Assembly (NCBI RefSeq): GCF_040546685.1
Contig: NZ_JBEPOH010000001.1
Span: forward strand, 1,984,001 to 2,048,000
DNA from: Variovorax sp. OAS795
GTDB taxonomy: Bacteria > Pseudomonadota > Gammaproteobacteria > Burkholderiales > Burkholderiaceae_C
DNA length: 64,000 bases
Direction: 5' to 3'
The notes beneath the pieces were generated by a model that had not been told where the DNA came from, did no database searches, and was given only the letters and a program-made list of their open reading frames with translations. Each line of letters begins with the position of its first letter. Positions within the stretch are counted from its first letter, which is position 1. This document shows, one piece after another, positions 21,005 to 29,802 of the stretch. The position numbers and the translations under genes were made by a program.

Positions 21005-21661
21005 ATGAAGAAACTGAATAAAGTGGCGATGATGTTTGCAGTCGCTGCGCTCGCCACTGCCGCCGGCGCGCAGACCCGTGTCACCGCAGCAAATGGCGGT
21101 CCTACGATCGACAACTGGCAGAACGGCACCGGCGAACTGGTTTGGAAGAACGGCACGAACGAACTGTGCTGGCGCGATGCCAACTGGACGCCGGCTACCG
21201 CCGCCGTCGGTTGCGACGGTGCCCTGGTTGCCGCAGCTCCTCCCGTTGCAGCTCCTGGCGTGGCTCCTGCGCCTGCGCCTGCCGCTCCGCCGACCGTGGC
21301 TGCTTCGAAGGTGACCTTCGCTGCCGACGCATTCTTCGACTTCGACAAGTCGGTCCTCAAGCCTGAAGGTCGCGCCAAGCTGACCGACCTGGTCTCGAAG
21401 ATCCGTGATGTCAACCTCGAAGTGATCATCGCTGTGGGCCACACCGACTCGATCGGTTCGGACGCCTATAACCAGCGTCTGTCGGTGCGCCGCGCCGAAG
21501 CCGTCAAGGCCTTCCTGGTCTCGAAGGGCATCGAACGCAACCGCGTCTACACCGAAGGCAAGGGCGAGAAGCAGCCAGTGGCTGACAACCGCACCAAGGA
21601 AGGCCGCGCCAAGAACCGCCGCGTGGAAATCGAAGTGGTCGGCACCCGCGCCACCCAGTGA
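21005..21661 (+). CDS. ompA: OmpA-family outer membrane / peptidoglycan-binding protein
   Basis: A 218-residue protein with a signal peptide (residues 1-22, ending AGAQT), an unusual short N-terminal segment containing two WxN/GE repeats, an Ala/Pro linker (residues about 75-98) and a C-terminal OmpA domain. The domain shows FFDFDKSVLKPEGRAKL, GHTDSIGSDAYNQRLSVRRAEAVKAFL and the peptidoglycan-binding NRRVEIEV end. It lacks the N-terminal beta-barrel of E. coli OmpA, as in other betaproteobacterial OmpA-like proteins, so it anchors the outer membrane to the wall without forming a large barrel. A perfect terminator follows. Confidence 0.92.
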   Translation: MKKLNKVAMMFAVAALATAAGAQTRVTAANGGPTIDNWQNGTGELVWKNGTNELCWRDANWTPATAAVGCDGALVAAAPPVAAPGVAPAPAPAAPPTVAASKVTFAADAFFDFDKSVLKPEGRAKLTDLVSKIRDVNLEVIIAVGHTDSIGSDAYNQRLSVRRAEAVKAFLVSKGIERNRVYTEGKGEKQPVADNRTKEGRAKNRRVEIEVVGTRATQ

Positions 21662-21680
21662 TTCGACTGAATCGCTGAAA

Positions 21681-21707
21681 AAAACCCCGCCTCGGCGGGG
21701 TTTTTTT
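21681..21707 (+). terminator. Intrinsic terminator after ompA
   Basis: Arms 21681-21691 (AAAACCCCGCC) and 21694-21704 (GGCGGGGTTTT) form an 11-bp stem with a two-base turn (or 10 bp with a tetraloop) followed by U residues, 20 bases after the ompA stop. Confidence 0.95.
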
Positions 21708-21786
21708 ATGCCTGCTTAATTCCTTTGGGACAAGGGTCGAATGCCTAGGGCCTTCCGGGCCGCATTCTCCGTTTCATAATCACGCC

Positions 21787-23184
21787 ATGACAGATAACGT
21801 GAATGCCGATCCGGCGGAACTCGCCAAGTTTTCGGAACTTGCTCATCGCTGGTGGGATTTGGAGAGCGAATTCCGCCCTCTCCATGAAATCAATCCACTG
21901 CGGCTTGAATGGATTGACGGTATTGCGCCCATTTCTGAGCGCAAGGTGCTCGACGTGGGTTGCGGCGGCGGCATCCTGGCCGATTCGATGGCCCGAAAAG
22001 GGGCCGACGTGCTTGGCATCGATCTCGCGAGCAAGGCGCTCAAAGTGGCGCGGCTGCATGCACTCGAAGCCGGCACGGCCGGCGTCAAGTACCGTGAAAT
22101 CAGTGCCGAGGCACTTGCGGCGGAGCAGCCCGGCAGCTTCGACGTCGTGACCTGCATGGAAATGCTCGAGCACGTGCCGGAACCGGCCTCGATCGTCCGG
22201 GCTTGCGCCACGCTGGTGAAGCCGGGCGGATGGGTGTTTTTCTCCACCATCAACCGCAATCTCAAGTCGTTCATGCTGGCCATCGTCGGCGCCGAATACG
22301 TGCTGGGCATGCTGCCCCGTGGCACCCACGAATACGCGAAGCTGATCCGGCCCAGCGAACTCGCCGCCCATTGCCGCGCCGCCGGCCTGGACCTGCGGCA
22401 TACGCGAGGGATGGAGCACAACCCGTTGACCCGACGTTACTGGCTCAGCGGCGACACCAGCGTCAACTACATGTTCGCGACGCAAAAGCCTGCGCTTGCG
22501 GCGGGTTCGCCGGCGGTGACGGCGGCGAAAGTGCAGGCCGTGCTGTTCGACCTGGACGGCACGCTGATCGACAGTGCGCCCGATCTTGGCGCCGCGGCCG
22601 ACAAGATGCGCACCGACCGGGGGCTCGAATCGTTCCCGCTGGAGCGCTACCGTTTCATGGCGGGCGCGGGAGCGCGCGGCATGCTCGGCGTGGCGTTCGG
22701 CATCACGCCGGACGCGCCGGAGTTCCCCGCGTTGCGCGAGGAGTTCTTCGTCGCCTACGAGAACCGCATGCTGCTCAACACACAGGTGTTCGATGGCGTG
22801 CAGGCGCTCATCGACGCCATCTGCGCGCGCGGGCTCGCCTGGGGCGTGGTCACCAACAAGTCGGCACGCTTCACCGATCCGCTGACGCGCGCCATTGCGC
22901 TTTTTGACAGCGCAGGCGCCATCGTGAGCGGCGACACCACGCCATTTTCCAAGCCGCACCCCGGACCCCTGCACGAAGCTGCGCGCCGGCTTGGCGTTCC
23001 CTCCAGCGCCTGCATCTATGTGGGAGACGACGAACGCGACATCATCGCGGGACGTGCCGCGGGCATGCGGACCGTTGCAGCAACTTATGGTTACATGGGC
23101 GCCCAGGCCGACGCCACCCTGTGGGAGGCCGATGCCGCAATAACTTCGCCCCTGGAGCTCTTGCAATACCTCAACCGGGCCTAA
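21787..23184 (+). CDS. ubiG-gph: UbiG-Gph fusion: ubiquinone O-methyltransferase plus phosphoglycolate phosphatase
   Basis: A 465-residue frame joining two normally separate enzymes. Residues 1-235 are UbiG: SAM-binding [13 protein letters not shown] (about 54-66), [11 protein letters not shown] and the [12 protein letters not shown] membrane-interaction region. It methylates two hydroxyls during ubiquinone synthesis. After a short Ala/Pro/Gly linker (about 236-248) a HAD phosphatase begins: nucleophile motif FDLDGTLID with Asp255/Asp257, then the Lys of PFSKPHPGP and the acidic pair in YVGDDERDI, as in Gph or its relatives. ubiG and gph are neighbours in many proteobacteria; here there is no intervening stop or start, so a bifunctional protein is predicted. 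Confidence 0.9.
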   Translation: MTDNVNADPAELAKFSELAHRWWDLESEFRPLHEINPLRLEWIDGIAPISERKVLDVGCGGGILADSMARKGADVLGIDLASKALKVARLHALEAGTAGVKYREISAEALAAEQPGSFDVVTCMEMLEHVPEPASIVRACATLVKPGGWVFFSTINRNLKSFMLAIVGAEYVLGMLPRGTHEYAKLIRPSELAAHCRAAGLDLRHTRGMEHNPLTRRYWLSGDTSVNYMFATQKPALAAGSPAVTAAKVQAVLFDLDGTLIDSAPDLGAAADKMRTDRGLESFPLERYRFMAGAGARGMLGVAFGITPDAPEFPALREEFFVAYENRMLLNTQVFDGVQALIDAICARGLAWGVVTNKSARFTDPLTRAIALFDSAGAIVSGDTTPFSKPHPGPLHEAARRLGVPSSACIYVGDDERDIIAGRAAGMRTVAATYGYMGAQADATLWEADAAITSPLELLQYLNRA

Positions 23185-23196
23185 AATGGTGAGCTT

Positions 23197-23581
23197 GGGG
23201 CTGCACTGGTTTCGACGTGGGTTCGGAATCGCAGCGGGGCATGTCGAGCTGAATGCGCTCGTAAAACAGATTCAAACAAACTAACTGCAAACGACGAACG
23301 TTTCGCACTCGCTGCTTAATTGCCAGTGAGCCTTGCAACAGTTGGCCGATGGGCTGGGCAAGGGGGTCTGGAGCAATCCTGACCTCCCGGCTGCAAGGAT
23401 AATTACATGGGCTGGCTTCGATCCGGGTACCTTGGGTCGGGGCGAGAAAATAGGGTGCTGGCGTCCGGTTTAGCGTGTGACTGCGCGACTCCGGAAGCGA
23501 GACTCAAATCAGATCACTAAACATGTAGAACTGCGCGAAGAAGGCTTGCGGACGGGGGTTCAAATCCCCCCAGCTCCACCA
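23197..23581 (+). ncRNA. ssrA: Transfer-messenger RNA (tmRNA)
   Basis: The tRNA-like ends are present: GGGGCTG (23197-23203) pairs with CAGCTCC (23571-23577), followed by ACCA. The T-arm GGGGGTTCAAATCCCCC precedes it. The resume codon and tag frame at 23287-23319 read ANDERFALAA-stop, the usual betaproteobacterial degradation tag. tmRNA rescues stalled ribosomes and marks incomplete proteins for proteolysis. The 3' end is a classic phage attachment site, and phage-type sequence begins at once after it. Confidence 0.97.
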
Positions 23582-23683
23582 TATTTCTAGGGCTAGGTCC
23601 AATAAAATCAAGGACTTAGCGTCAGAGGCTCCGTCCTCTGCCGTCCCTTTCCGTCCCCCGATTCACACGTTTCTCACACGCAT

Positions 23684-24649
23684 TCAGTCGTCTTTCTCCC
23701 ATTGATGGTGGTGGTAGCCACACAGGCCGCCGAAGTCATGTTCCGCTGGGCCCAGTGCTTCACCGCACACGACGCATTTGGAATGAGAGATGGTTGCCGA
23801 GCAGTGCACACAGACGCTTTCCGAAAGAACGAACGTTTCCAGGAAGCATTCGTGGCAACTCGTGGTGGCAGGTTCACCTCCGTCGGTGGCGGCTAGGTAG
23901 TTCTCCGTCCCATAAACCTCTTCGCATGCGTCCTCGATTAGGTCGCTGAATCCGGACTGATCTCCGCATCCGATGCACGTGAACGCTAGATCCTGTTGAT
24001 CGGCTGCTGTTGTGTCGATCGGCCGCAATAAATCGCTGCCGCACTGTGGGCAGCAGAATTTCTCCGCAAGACGGTTCAGCGCGGGTAATTGCCACTTGAT
24101 GTTCGCCATCCGCCGCTCGCATTCCTGTTTCTCTTGTGCATACACGGCTGCCTCGGCCAGTAGCACCGACCAAGTCTCTTCACCCAGAAGCGCGACGGGT
24201 TGCTCCTTGAGCTCGTTAGTGATGAACGCGCTGACCAAGGCGAAGGTATCGACGACGAGCTTCTTCATCTCAGCTGAAGTCGCAGATTCCTTGTAGTGCT
24301 CGAGCCGGTTACGGAGATCTACGATCTTGTCGACGGTGTGCCAATCCACCTGGATTCCAAGCGAATGAAAGCGGACTTTCAAGTCCATCACGTCAGCGGT
24401 CTTCTTCCCCTTTCCCACAAACACAAGCCCGGCGGGCGTCAGCTTGGGAACGACGTCCTTCTTGATCAGCACTTCCTCGGAGTCAGGCGGCGAGAGTTGG
24501 CGCAGCTTTTCCTTGAACAGGAGCAATATGCCCGCGACCATGTTTCGCACAGTCGAAAGTGCTCGGCGGGGGTCATCAGATTGGAAATCCTCGATCGCAA
24601 TCTGAAGCGACGAGACGGCGTTTGCTTTGATGGAATCTGTTGTGCTCAT
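23684..24649 (-). CDS. HEPN-like / multi-zinc-ribbon protein, prophage cargo
   Basis: A 321-residue protein from the ATG at 24649. Residues about 1-180 are helical and contain [12 protein letters not shown], which fits the RX4-6H motif of HEPN domains (R-NRLE-H). The C-terminal third has paired cysteines in zinc-ribbon spacing: CPQCG, CIGCG, CHECF, CVHCS, CVVCG. I do not recognise a named family. Many HEPN proteins are RNases used in toxin-antitoxin or anti-phage systems. Its place between attL and int, outside the phage core, is typical for lysogenic cargo, so a defence role is plausible inference only. G+C is lower than in the flanking int gene. Confidence 0.65.
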   Translation of the reverse strand: MSTTDSIKANAVSSLQIAIEDFQSDDPRRALSTVRNMVAGILLLFKEKLRQLSPPDSEEVLIKKDVVPKLTPAGLVFVGKGKKTADVMDLKVRFHSLGIQVDWHTVDKIVDLRNRLEHYKESATSAEMKKLVVDTFALVSAFITNELKEQPVALLGEETWSVLLAEAAVYAQEKQECERRMANIKWQLPALNRLAEKFCCPQCGSDLLRPIDTTAADQQDLAFTCIGCGDQSGFSDLIEDACEEVYGTENYLAATDGGEPATTSCHECFLETFVLSESVCVHCSATISHSKCVVCGEALGPAEHDFGGLCGYHHHQWEKDD

Positions 24650-24686
24650 TAGCGGTATTGCTCGTGTCCTTGGCTCCCCCGGCATA

Positions 24687-25856
24687 TCACACCGTTGGCA
24701 ATCCCGGTAAGCACTCGCGCCCGTACTTTACTGCCGGTCGCTCGAAGCCCAACTCCGCACCTTGCTCGACCCAGCGGCCGTAGTGTCGGATCACCATCTC
24801 GGTCGATTCGTGGCCCAGGAGCTTGGCAATGTACGCCGGGTTCTCTCCCTGGCTCAGCAGATGGCTTGCAAAAGTGTGCCTCATTTGGTATGGGTTGCGA
24901 TAGCGCGCCTTGACCCTTTTGCAGGTGCGTTGCCACAGCCGCAGCAACGACTGATCGGTCCATTCGCCCTCTGTGCGCGGATTCAGGAACACCCGGCCTT
25001 GCGCGGTTTCGACGGCCGCCAGCTGCGCCTGCAAGGCCTGCCGCGCCGCCAGCAACAGGGGGATGGTGCGAACCCCCGCCTTCGTCTTCGTTCCCTTCTC
25101 CTGACCCTCGACAACGGCCTTGTCGATCCGCACAGTTTTGGCCACCAGGTCGACGTCCGGCCAGGTGATCGCGATGAGCTCGCTGGTGCGGACGCCGGAG
25201 AACGCCCAGAACTGGAACGCGTGGCGCTCGGCGGTCTGCATCGAGGTCAATAGGGTCAGCAGTTCCTCCATGGTGTATGGGTCGGGCGCGTAGTCCGTTG
25301 ACAGCGTGTCCCGCGGCAGGATCCGGGCGATCTTGAGCCGGTCGAGCGGATTGAACGCGATCGCCTCATCCGCCACAGCCTCGGAGAGCGCATTCCGTAG
25401 CGGCAGCAGCAGGTTGCTCATCCGCTTGCGCGTGACGTGCTGCAGGGCGATCCAGTCGCGCAGGGTGCCGGCGCTCAACGACCCGACCTGCAAGTCGCCG
25501 AACTGCGGAACCAGAACGTTGTCGATCGCTTTCCGGTAGCCGTTCCATGTGCTGGGCTGCAAAGACGCCTTGGAGCGCGTTTTGTAGCTTTCCAGCAGGT
25601 CTTTCACGCTGGTGGTCTTGCCGGCCCCATGGCCGAAGATCCGGCAGCGTGGCGAGCTCGGAAAATATTCGTCATACCGGAACAGCCCGCGCTCGATCTT
25701 TCCGAGGATCTCGGCGCGCAGGCGCTCCGCATAGAGCAGGTTGGCGCGCGTGCCTGGCAGATCGACGATCTCCCGGCACTGTACGCCCTGAAAGCTGAAC
25801 GCAACGCGGATGACTTCCTTGTTCTTGCGCTTGATGACGGTGATGCCGACGCTCAC
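24687..25856 (-). CDS. int: Phage tyrosine recombinase (integrase)
   Basis: A 389-residue integrase with arm-binding N-terminus (about 1-75), core-binding domain (about 85-180) and catalytic domain. Catalytic residues: Arg223 (SGVRTSEL), Arg326-His327 ([11 protein letters not shown]), His349 (LLGHES) and nucleophile Tyr359 (IRHYGRW). The first box-II His is Tyr323, a substitution I associate with this integrase group. It integrates and excises the prophage at ssrA. The preferred start is the GTG at 25856, which overlaps the excisionase stop (GTGA); the longer upstream frame is excisionase sequence read out of phase. Confidence 0.93.
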   Translation of the reverse strand: MSVGITVIKRKNKEVIRVAFSFQGVQCREIVDLPGTRANLLYAERLRAEILGKIERGLFRYDEYFPSSPRCRIFGHGAGKTTSVKDLLESYKTRSKASLQPSTWNGYRKAIDNVLVPQFGDLQVGSLSAGTLRDWIALQHVTRKRMSNLLLPLRNALSEAVADEAIAFNPLDRLKIARILPRDTLSTDYAPDPYTMEELLTLLTSMQTAERHAFQFWAFSGVRTSELIAITWPDVDLVAKTVRIDKAVVEGQEKGTKTKAGVRTIPLLLAARQALQAQLAAVETAQGRVFLNPRTEGEWTDQSLLRLWQRTCKRVKARYRNPYQMRHTFASHLLSQGENPAYIAKLLGHESTEMVIRHYGRWVEQGAELGFERPAVKYGRECLPGLPTV

Positions 25857-26080
25857 GCTCGAGCTTTCTTCCGGGGCAGTTCGACCGGCCGGCCCGCGGC
25901 CCAGGCATTCACTGCACCGACATTGATCCACAGTTGCTTGCTGCCGACCGGCTGGCGGACGTGCACGTCACGCAGCCAGTGGCCGCTGCGCAGCCGCTTG
26001 TCGACCGCATCGGCCGTCTCACCGAACAGCTCGCAGTAGCGGCTCATGGGAACCCATTCGAGAGCGATTGATGACGTCAT
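25853..26080 (-). CDS. xis: Phage excisionase-like protein
   Basis: A 75-residue basic protein beginning MTSSIALEWVPMSRYCELFG, with a winged-helix-like pattern: helix SRYCELFGETADAVDKRLRS, then WLRDVHVRQPVGSKQLWINV. This is the layout of phage excisionases of the Xis/AlpA-like type, which bend DNA near attP to direct excision. It is coupled to int by a 4-base overlap and to the upstream gene by an ATGA overlap. Function is inferred from size, fold pattern and position. Confidence 0.8.
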   Translation of the reverse strand: MTSSIALEWVPMSRYCELFGETADAVDKRLRSGHWLRDVHVRQPVGSKQLWINVGAVNAWAAGRPVELPRKKARA

Positions 26081-26520
26081 GCCGGTACTCCCATGCGCGC
26101 CGCCTTGCGAGCTTTGCGGGCTTCATTTGCAGCCTTCCACGCTGCATGACCTTTGCCACTCTCCAGCGCCCAGGCGGCTTCTACTTCTTCGTCCGCGACT
26201 TCTTGGATGACCTCGTCCAGAGTGTCGCGCTCGTAGACGATGGACGCGTCGCGGATCGCCATGATGTACCGCAATGGCCCGTCGTCTGGGTGCGTCCGTG
26301 CCACGCTCCCGCCCAGAGCGTTCATCCGCGCCCGGAGGCTCGCCCAATCAGTCGCACCTGGCGTGAACACGATGCCCTGCAGCAAGGATTCAAGGCGAGC
26401 GATCTGCGCCAAATTTGCGGACCACTTGTCCTCCCGGTGAACCAGGAGCCACAGCGAATCAACTTCGCGTTGTGCCGCGGCGTCCAGGACGCGCACCTCG
26501 GGCAAAGCCGTTCCGTTCAT
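26077..26520 (-). CDS. Hypothetical phage protein in the int operon
   Basis: A 147-residue protein from the ATG at 26520, which overlaps the RNase H stop. It is predicted mostly helical, with an acidic middle (DTLDEVIQEVADEEVEAAW) and a basic tail (KAANEARKARKAARMG). No recognised motif. Its start and stop both overlap neighbours by four bases, so it is expressed together with rnhA and xis. Confidence 0.7.
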   Translation of the reverse strand: MNGTALPEVRVLDAAAQREVDSLWLLVHREDKWSANLAQIARLESLLQGIVFTPGATDWASLRARMNALGGSVARTHPDDGPLRYIMAIRDASIVYERDTLDEVIQEVADEEVEAAWALESGKGHAAWKAANEARKARKAARMGVPA

Positions 26521-26966
26521 GCTGTCGCTCCCATGCGCGCGGCTTCCGCCAGGCCATCTGCGCGCTCGTTGCCAATGTGGCCGGCGTGCCCCTTGATCCA
26601 GCGCACCTCGTGCTGGCGCTGACGTGCGATCACCATTACTTGCCAAAGGTCAGCGTTCATCACGTCGCAAATCTTCTTGGTGGCCTTGTCCTTGCGAGTC
26701 CAGCCATTCCGCTGCCACTTCGCCGACCACAGATTCAGTCCGTCGACGACATAGCGACTGTCGCTGTGCAACACCGCAGGACGGTCGCCGAGCCACAGCA
26801 GGGCGCGCAGCATGGCTGTTTGCTCCATGCGGTTGCTCGAAGTGAACGTGTCGGCCTTGCCGCTCCCGGTGTGGATTTCGCGGCCGTTCTCGAAGGCCAC
26901 GAAGCTCCAGCCGCCGATGGCACTCGGATTCGGCCAGCATGATCCATCCGTGTAGATTTCGATCAT
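26517..26966 (-). CDS. rnhA: Phage-encoded ribonuclease HI
   Basis: A 149-residue RNase H with the complete acidic site: Asp7 (YTDGSC), Glu48 (RMEQTAM), Asp69 (HSDSRYV) and Asp137 (NERADGLA), plus His127 in KGHAGHIGNE. It cuts the RNA strand of RNA-DNA hybrids. In a phage it could remove replication primers or R-loops. Its location in the recombination operon rather than beside helicase and primase is a little unusual. Confidence 0.93.
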   Translation of the reverse strand: MIEIYTDGSCWPNPSAIGGWSFVAFENGREIHTGSGKADTFTSSNRMEQTAMLRALLWLGDRPAVLHSDSRYVVDGLNLWSAKWQRNGWTRKDKATKKICDVMNADLWQVMVIARQRQHEVRWIKGHAGHIGNERADGLAEAARMGATA

Positions 26967-27628
26967 GCGAGGCTCCGGATCGCGAAGCCGATTTCGCGGC
27001 GGGGGCCTGCACCGGATACGAGCCGAAGGTGGCTGAGTGCCCCTGACTTCGCCCTCACAGCGTGGGCCGCGTAGAAGAATTCCTTCTCGGTGCTATGAAG
27101 GCGGCAGACATAGCCGGTGAGGTAGTCGGCACGAGTTTTGCCGTCGCTGAATTCCCCGGTGTCTTCCCTCCGTACGCGATACAGCTTGTACTCGCCGACG
27201 ATCACAGCGGCCTGGCCGTAGGCGAAGACTTCATCACCGACGGCGAACGCCGCGCTTGCCTTGTAGTTCATCTCGGACGCGCCGTCCAAACCCGGATCCT
27301 GCTTCGGCGCGGTACGCACAGCATCTTCTACTTCCAGCCTGCGGGCCTCCTCGCGGCGCGCGCGTTCGTCGCGCGTGATCCCCTTCGTGACCCGGATGTT
27401 GCGGCCGACGTAACGGACCTGCATCCAGCGTTCGTCTTGCATCGCCTTGACCTTGCGACCATCGACTTGCACGCCGTTGAAGAAAGTCACGGAGGCGATG
27501 GTTGGCAGGTGCTCCGGCGTGATGATCCCGGCCGAGATCAGGGCCTGTATGCTGCCGCTGTAGTGGTCGCCGCCCACGCCTGCGTCGAACTCGAATCCGG
27601 ACGCCTGGTTGTTGTGGGGGCTACGCAT
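26963..27628 (-). CDS. Hypothetical phage protein
   Basis: A 221-residue protein of unknown function. The middle is basic and helical (GITRDERARREEARRLEVEDA), and the C-terminal half looks like a small beta domain (FAVGDEVFAYGQAAVIVGEYKLYRVRRED), perhaps SH3-like. The stop overlaps the rnhA start by four bases and its start overlaps the upstream gene by eight, so it belongs to the same coupled operon. Confidence 0.65.
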   Translation of the reverse strand: MRSPHNNQASGFEFDAGVGGDHYSGSIQALISAGIITPEHLPTIASVTFFNGVQVDGRKVKAMQDERWMQVRYVGRNIRVTKGITRDERARREEARRLEVEDAVRTAPKQDPGLDGASEMNYKASAAFAVGDEVFAYGQAAVIVGEYKLYRVRREDTGEFSDGKTRADYLTGYVCRLHSTEKEFFYAAHAVRAKSGALSHLRLVSGAGPRREIGFAIRSLA

Positions 27629-28121
27629 GTTGCTGCTTCCAGTGCGCCGTCAGGCCCGCATTCGTCTGGTCGATGCACAGCTGTGCAGCGCTCAGGTAAT
27701 CGACCATGTGCTGTTCGGTGAAGGCTTCAAAGTCGAAGCCAGCACTGAAGCCGATGCGCTCCAGCAAGGAGACGATGGAATGCGCCTCGAAGATTCGAAC
27801 GCGAATTTCGTCGGGCAATCTTCCCTCGATCCCGATGAGCTCGTTGTAAGCCGCGGTCAAACGATTGTCCGCATGCTGAACCAATCCCATCACCATTTCG
27901 CTCGTGGCGTCGTCGCGCACATCATCGAGCGAGCTTTGACCGGCGAACATGTAGATCAGCATCGTGAGCATCGAGCCCGAGTGCGACAGGTGGCTTGTGA
28001 TCCGGTCGAACTGTTGGCCGGTGAGCCTGGCAGTGGTGGCTGGCACCGAGACGGCAGACGTTGCCGCTACGGCCGGCGTCAAGGCACCCCGGCGAGTGGT
28101 TCTCTCGGCAAGGGCTTCCAT
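27621..28121 (-). CDS. Hypothetical phage protein
   Basis: A 166-residue protein, start chosen at the ATG 28121 that overlaps the previous stop by one base (TGATG). The first 30 residues are Ala/Thr-rich; the rest is helical with no recognised motif (LTGQQFDRITSHLSHSGSMLTMLIYMF, LPDEIRVRIFEAHSIVSLLERIG). It resembles the helical C-terminal part of its upstream neighbour in overall style, so the two may be partners. No function can be assigned. Confidence 0.65.
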   Translation of the reverse strand: MEALAERTTRRGALTPAVAATSAVSVPATTARLTGQQFDRITSHLSHSGSMLTMLIYMFAGQSSLDDVRDDATSEMVMGLVQHADNRLTAAYNELIGIEGRLPDEIRVRIFEAHSIVSLLERIGFSAGFDFEAFTEQHMVDYLSAAQLCIDQTNAGLTAHWKQQHA

Positions 28122-28972
28122 CACTTCGCCCCTTCGAGTGCGTCATCAAGCGAGGTCTTCGCGAGTTGCAGCAGGCGGAGTGCGCCCCGCAGTGCGTCGT
28201 CATCGTATTCTCGGATGCTCATTGCGAGCACGGCGATTGCGCAGGCAAAGGGAGCAGAGGCTTCGTCGCACATTTCGAAGTCTCGGGCGTGCACACCGCG
28301 GGCGAGGGCGTTCTGTGCGCGTTCAACCACATACAACGCCCCATAGACCAGATCCGAACCGACATCTTGCAGACAAGCTCGGATGATGGCGATCACCTCG
28401 GCGCCCATCTTGTAAGCGTTGTCCTCGATCCCTGAGCCTTCGAAAGAAACTGCTTCACGCCGGCCAGGCGATTGCGATGCGGAAGACGCTGCTTCGATGG
28501 GCAGTGCCTTCACTGCGTCGTTCACCGGGTCGAGCGCGGAATGCGCCGCGTCCAGCAGTTCAAAGGCACCTTCCAACATGTGCTGCAGGATGCTCCCGTG
28601 TGCCAGTTTGATCGCGCCTTCGATGCATGCCAGAGGCACGAACAGACTATCGTAGAGATGCCTCACGTCACCTTGCGTGAGGTCTTCGCGCTGGATCGTG
28701 TGCAGGGGAGGCACGAGCACCGAGTGGCAGATGTGCCCAAGCAGCGTTTCGATGTACTCGCCAGTCTCGGCCGCGTCGTGCGCCATCTCGAGTTTTTGAT
28801 CTGCCTCGGCCATCCAGCGGCGAATGTCCGCGATGGTTACCAGTGGTGCCTGGGGCTCGTTCTCGATTGGCGCGCGCGCCGTGTCGGGTGTAGAGGTCTT
28901 CGGCTCGATGACAGCAGTCGCCGCTTTGGTGACTGCTGTTGCCGTCTTACGTGAGGGCGTGCTAACATCCAT
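28121..28972 (-). CDS. Hypothetical helical phage protein
   Basis: From the ATG at 28972 the protein has 283 residues: an Ala/Thr/Lys-rich start (about 1-45) followed by a long helical region rich in Ala and Leu with repeating acidic positions (MAEADQKLEMAHDAAETGEYIETL, HMLEGAFELLDAAHSALDPV). A GTG at 29008 could add 12 residues, but the ATG lies inside an 11-base overlap with the upstream regulator gene and has a nearby GGAA. No known domain recognised. Confidence 0.65.
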   Translation of the reverse strand: MDVSTPSRKTATAVTKAATAVIEPKTSTPDTARAPIENEPQAPLVTIADIRRWMAEADQKLEMAHDAAETGEYIETLLGHICHSVLVPPLHTIQREDLTQGDVRHLYDSLFVPLACIEGAIKLAHGSILQHMLEGAFELLDAAHSALDPVNDAVKALPIEAASSASQSPGRREAVSFEGSGIEDNAYKMGAEVIAIIRACLQDVGSDLVYGALYVVERAQNALARGVHARDFEMCDEASAPFACAIAVLAMSIREYDDDALRGALRLLQLAKTSLDDALEGAK

Positions 28973-29210
28973 TTTGTGTTCCGTCTTCTTTGCTAGGGGT
29001 CGATTCACATGAAGGGGCCACCGTTGGCGCGGTGTGCCCCTTCGCCTTTTCTGCCTTCACATTTCCGTTGGCGCGGGATTGCTGAAGGCATGAAACCAGT
29101 TCGTTGTTGAGAGACCTGAGGTTTTGGCTAGCCTGCTGACGCAGGAGGTCCGCCAAAACCTTTGGTATCCGCAGTGTCAGCCGTAGGTGGCCTTCCCGAT
29201 TAAATGACAT
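28962..29210 (-). CDS. Arc/MetJ-type ribbon-helix-helix regulator heading the int operon
   Basis: An 82-residue protein from the ATG at 29210. Residues 8-44 fit a ribbon-helix-helix domain: strand LRLTLRIP, helix KVLADLLRQQASQ, helix SLNNELVSCLQQ. RHH dimers insert the beta strand into the major groove. It is the first gene of the coupled operon ending in int. The operator-like palindrome in front (29242-29260) suggests it represses its own operon and perhaps the divergent gene. Confidence 0.8.
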   Translation of the reverse strand: MSFNREGHLRLTLRIPKVLADLLRQQASQNLRSLNNELVSCLQQSRANGNVKAEKAKGHTAPTVAPSCESTPSKEDGTQNGC

Positions 29211-29295
29211 ATAAATGGTGTCAGAGCCTGCATTTTGAATGTGACACCATTGTGGTGTCAAGAGCGGTGACACTGTTTTGGTGTAAATTCTTTCG
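29211..29295. promoter_or_regulatory. Divergent promoter region with palindromic operator
   Basis: Between two divergent RHH genes lies a perfect inverted repeat, TGACACCA (29242-29249), 3-base spacer, TGGTGTCA (29253-29260). Three related half-sites surround it: GGTGTCA near 29217, GGTGACAC near 29266, and GGTGTAA near 29280. RHH repressors bind such arrays of short half-sites cooperatively. This is the best candidate control point for the integrase operon. Confidence 0.75.
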
Positions 29296-29802
29296 ATGGA
29301 ACTTGACCGCTACACGCGCATGACATTGCGCCTGCCGAAGGAACTTCACACGCGGCTTGAATCGCGCGCTGACGAGACTTCGAAGAGCCTCAACGCCGAG
29401 ATCGTCGCGCGACTTGAACAGTCGTTTGAAGGCGCAGATACCGTTCCGAAGGCTCAATACGAGGCCTTGCAGAACCAGGTGCAAGCTCTGGAAAAAGCGT
29501 ACGCGGCAAGTGAAGGATCGCAGAAGCGCATGCTTCAACTCGATGCGATGGAGCGGTCGCTCACTCTGATGCTCGCATCCAACGTGATCGCCCTGGGGCA
29601 TCGGATACTTCACATACTCGGCACGCTCGGCAACTCCAAAGAAGCCAAAGAGATAAAGGAGATGGAACCCGAGGTTCTCAGCGCAATTGAGGCCGGTAGA
29701 CTGGCCATGGAACATGACAAAACGAAGGGGGAACTCGACCTCGAGCAGTTGCCGTGGCTGAAGGAGGGACCGCAGTCTCACAAATTGCGACGCACCAACT
29801 AG
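29296..29802 (+). CDS. Arc-like ribbon-helix-helix protein with coiled-coil extension
   Basis: A 168-residue protein. Residues 6-48 match the Arc-like DNA-binding domain: strand MTLRLP, then KELHTRLESRADETSKSLNAEIVARLEQSF. Residues about 50-80 look like a coiled coil (KAQYEALQNQVQALEKAYAA), and the rest is helical. Arc-type proteins are phage repressors of early promoters (Arc and Mnt of P22). It diverges from a second RHH gene over a shared operator, so the two probably form a small regulatory circuit. Confidence 0.8.
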   Translation: MELDRYTRMTLRLPKELHTRLESRADETSKSLNAEIVARLEQSFEGADTVPKAQYEALQNQVQALEKAYAASEGSQKRMLQLDAMERSLTLMLASNVIALGHRILHILGTLGNSKEAKEIKEMEPEVLSAIEAGRLAMEHDKTKGELDLEQLPWLKEGPQSHKLRRTN

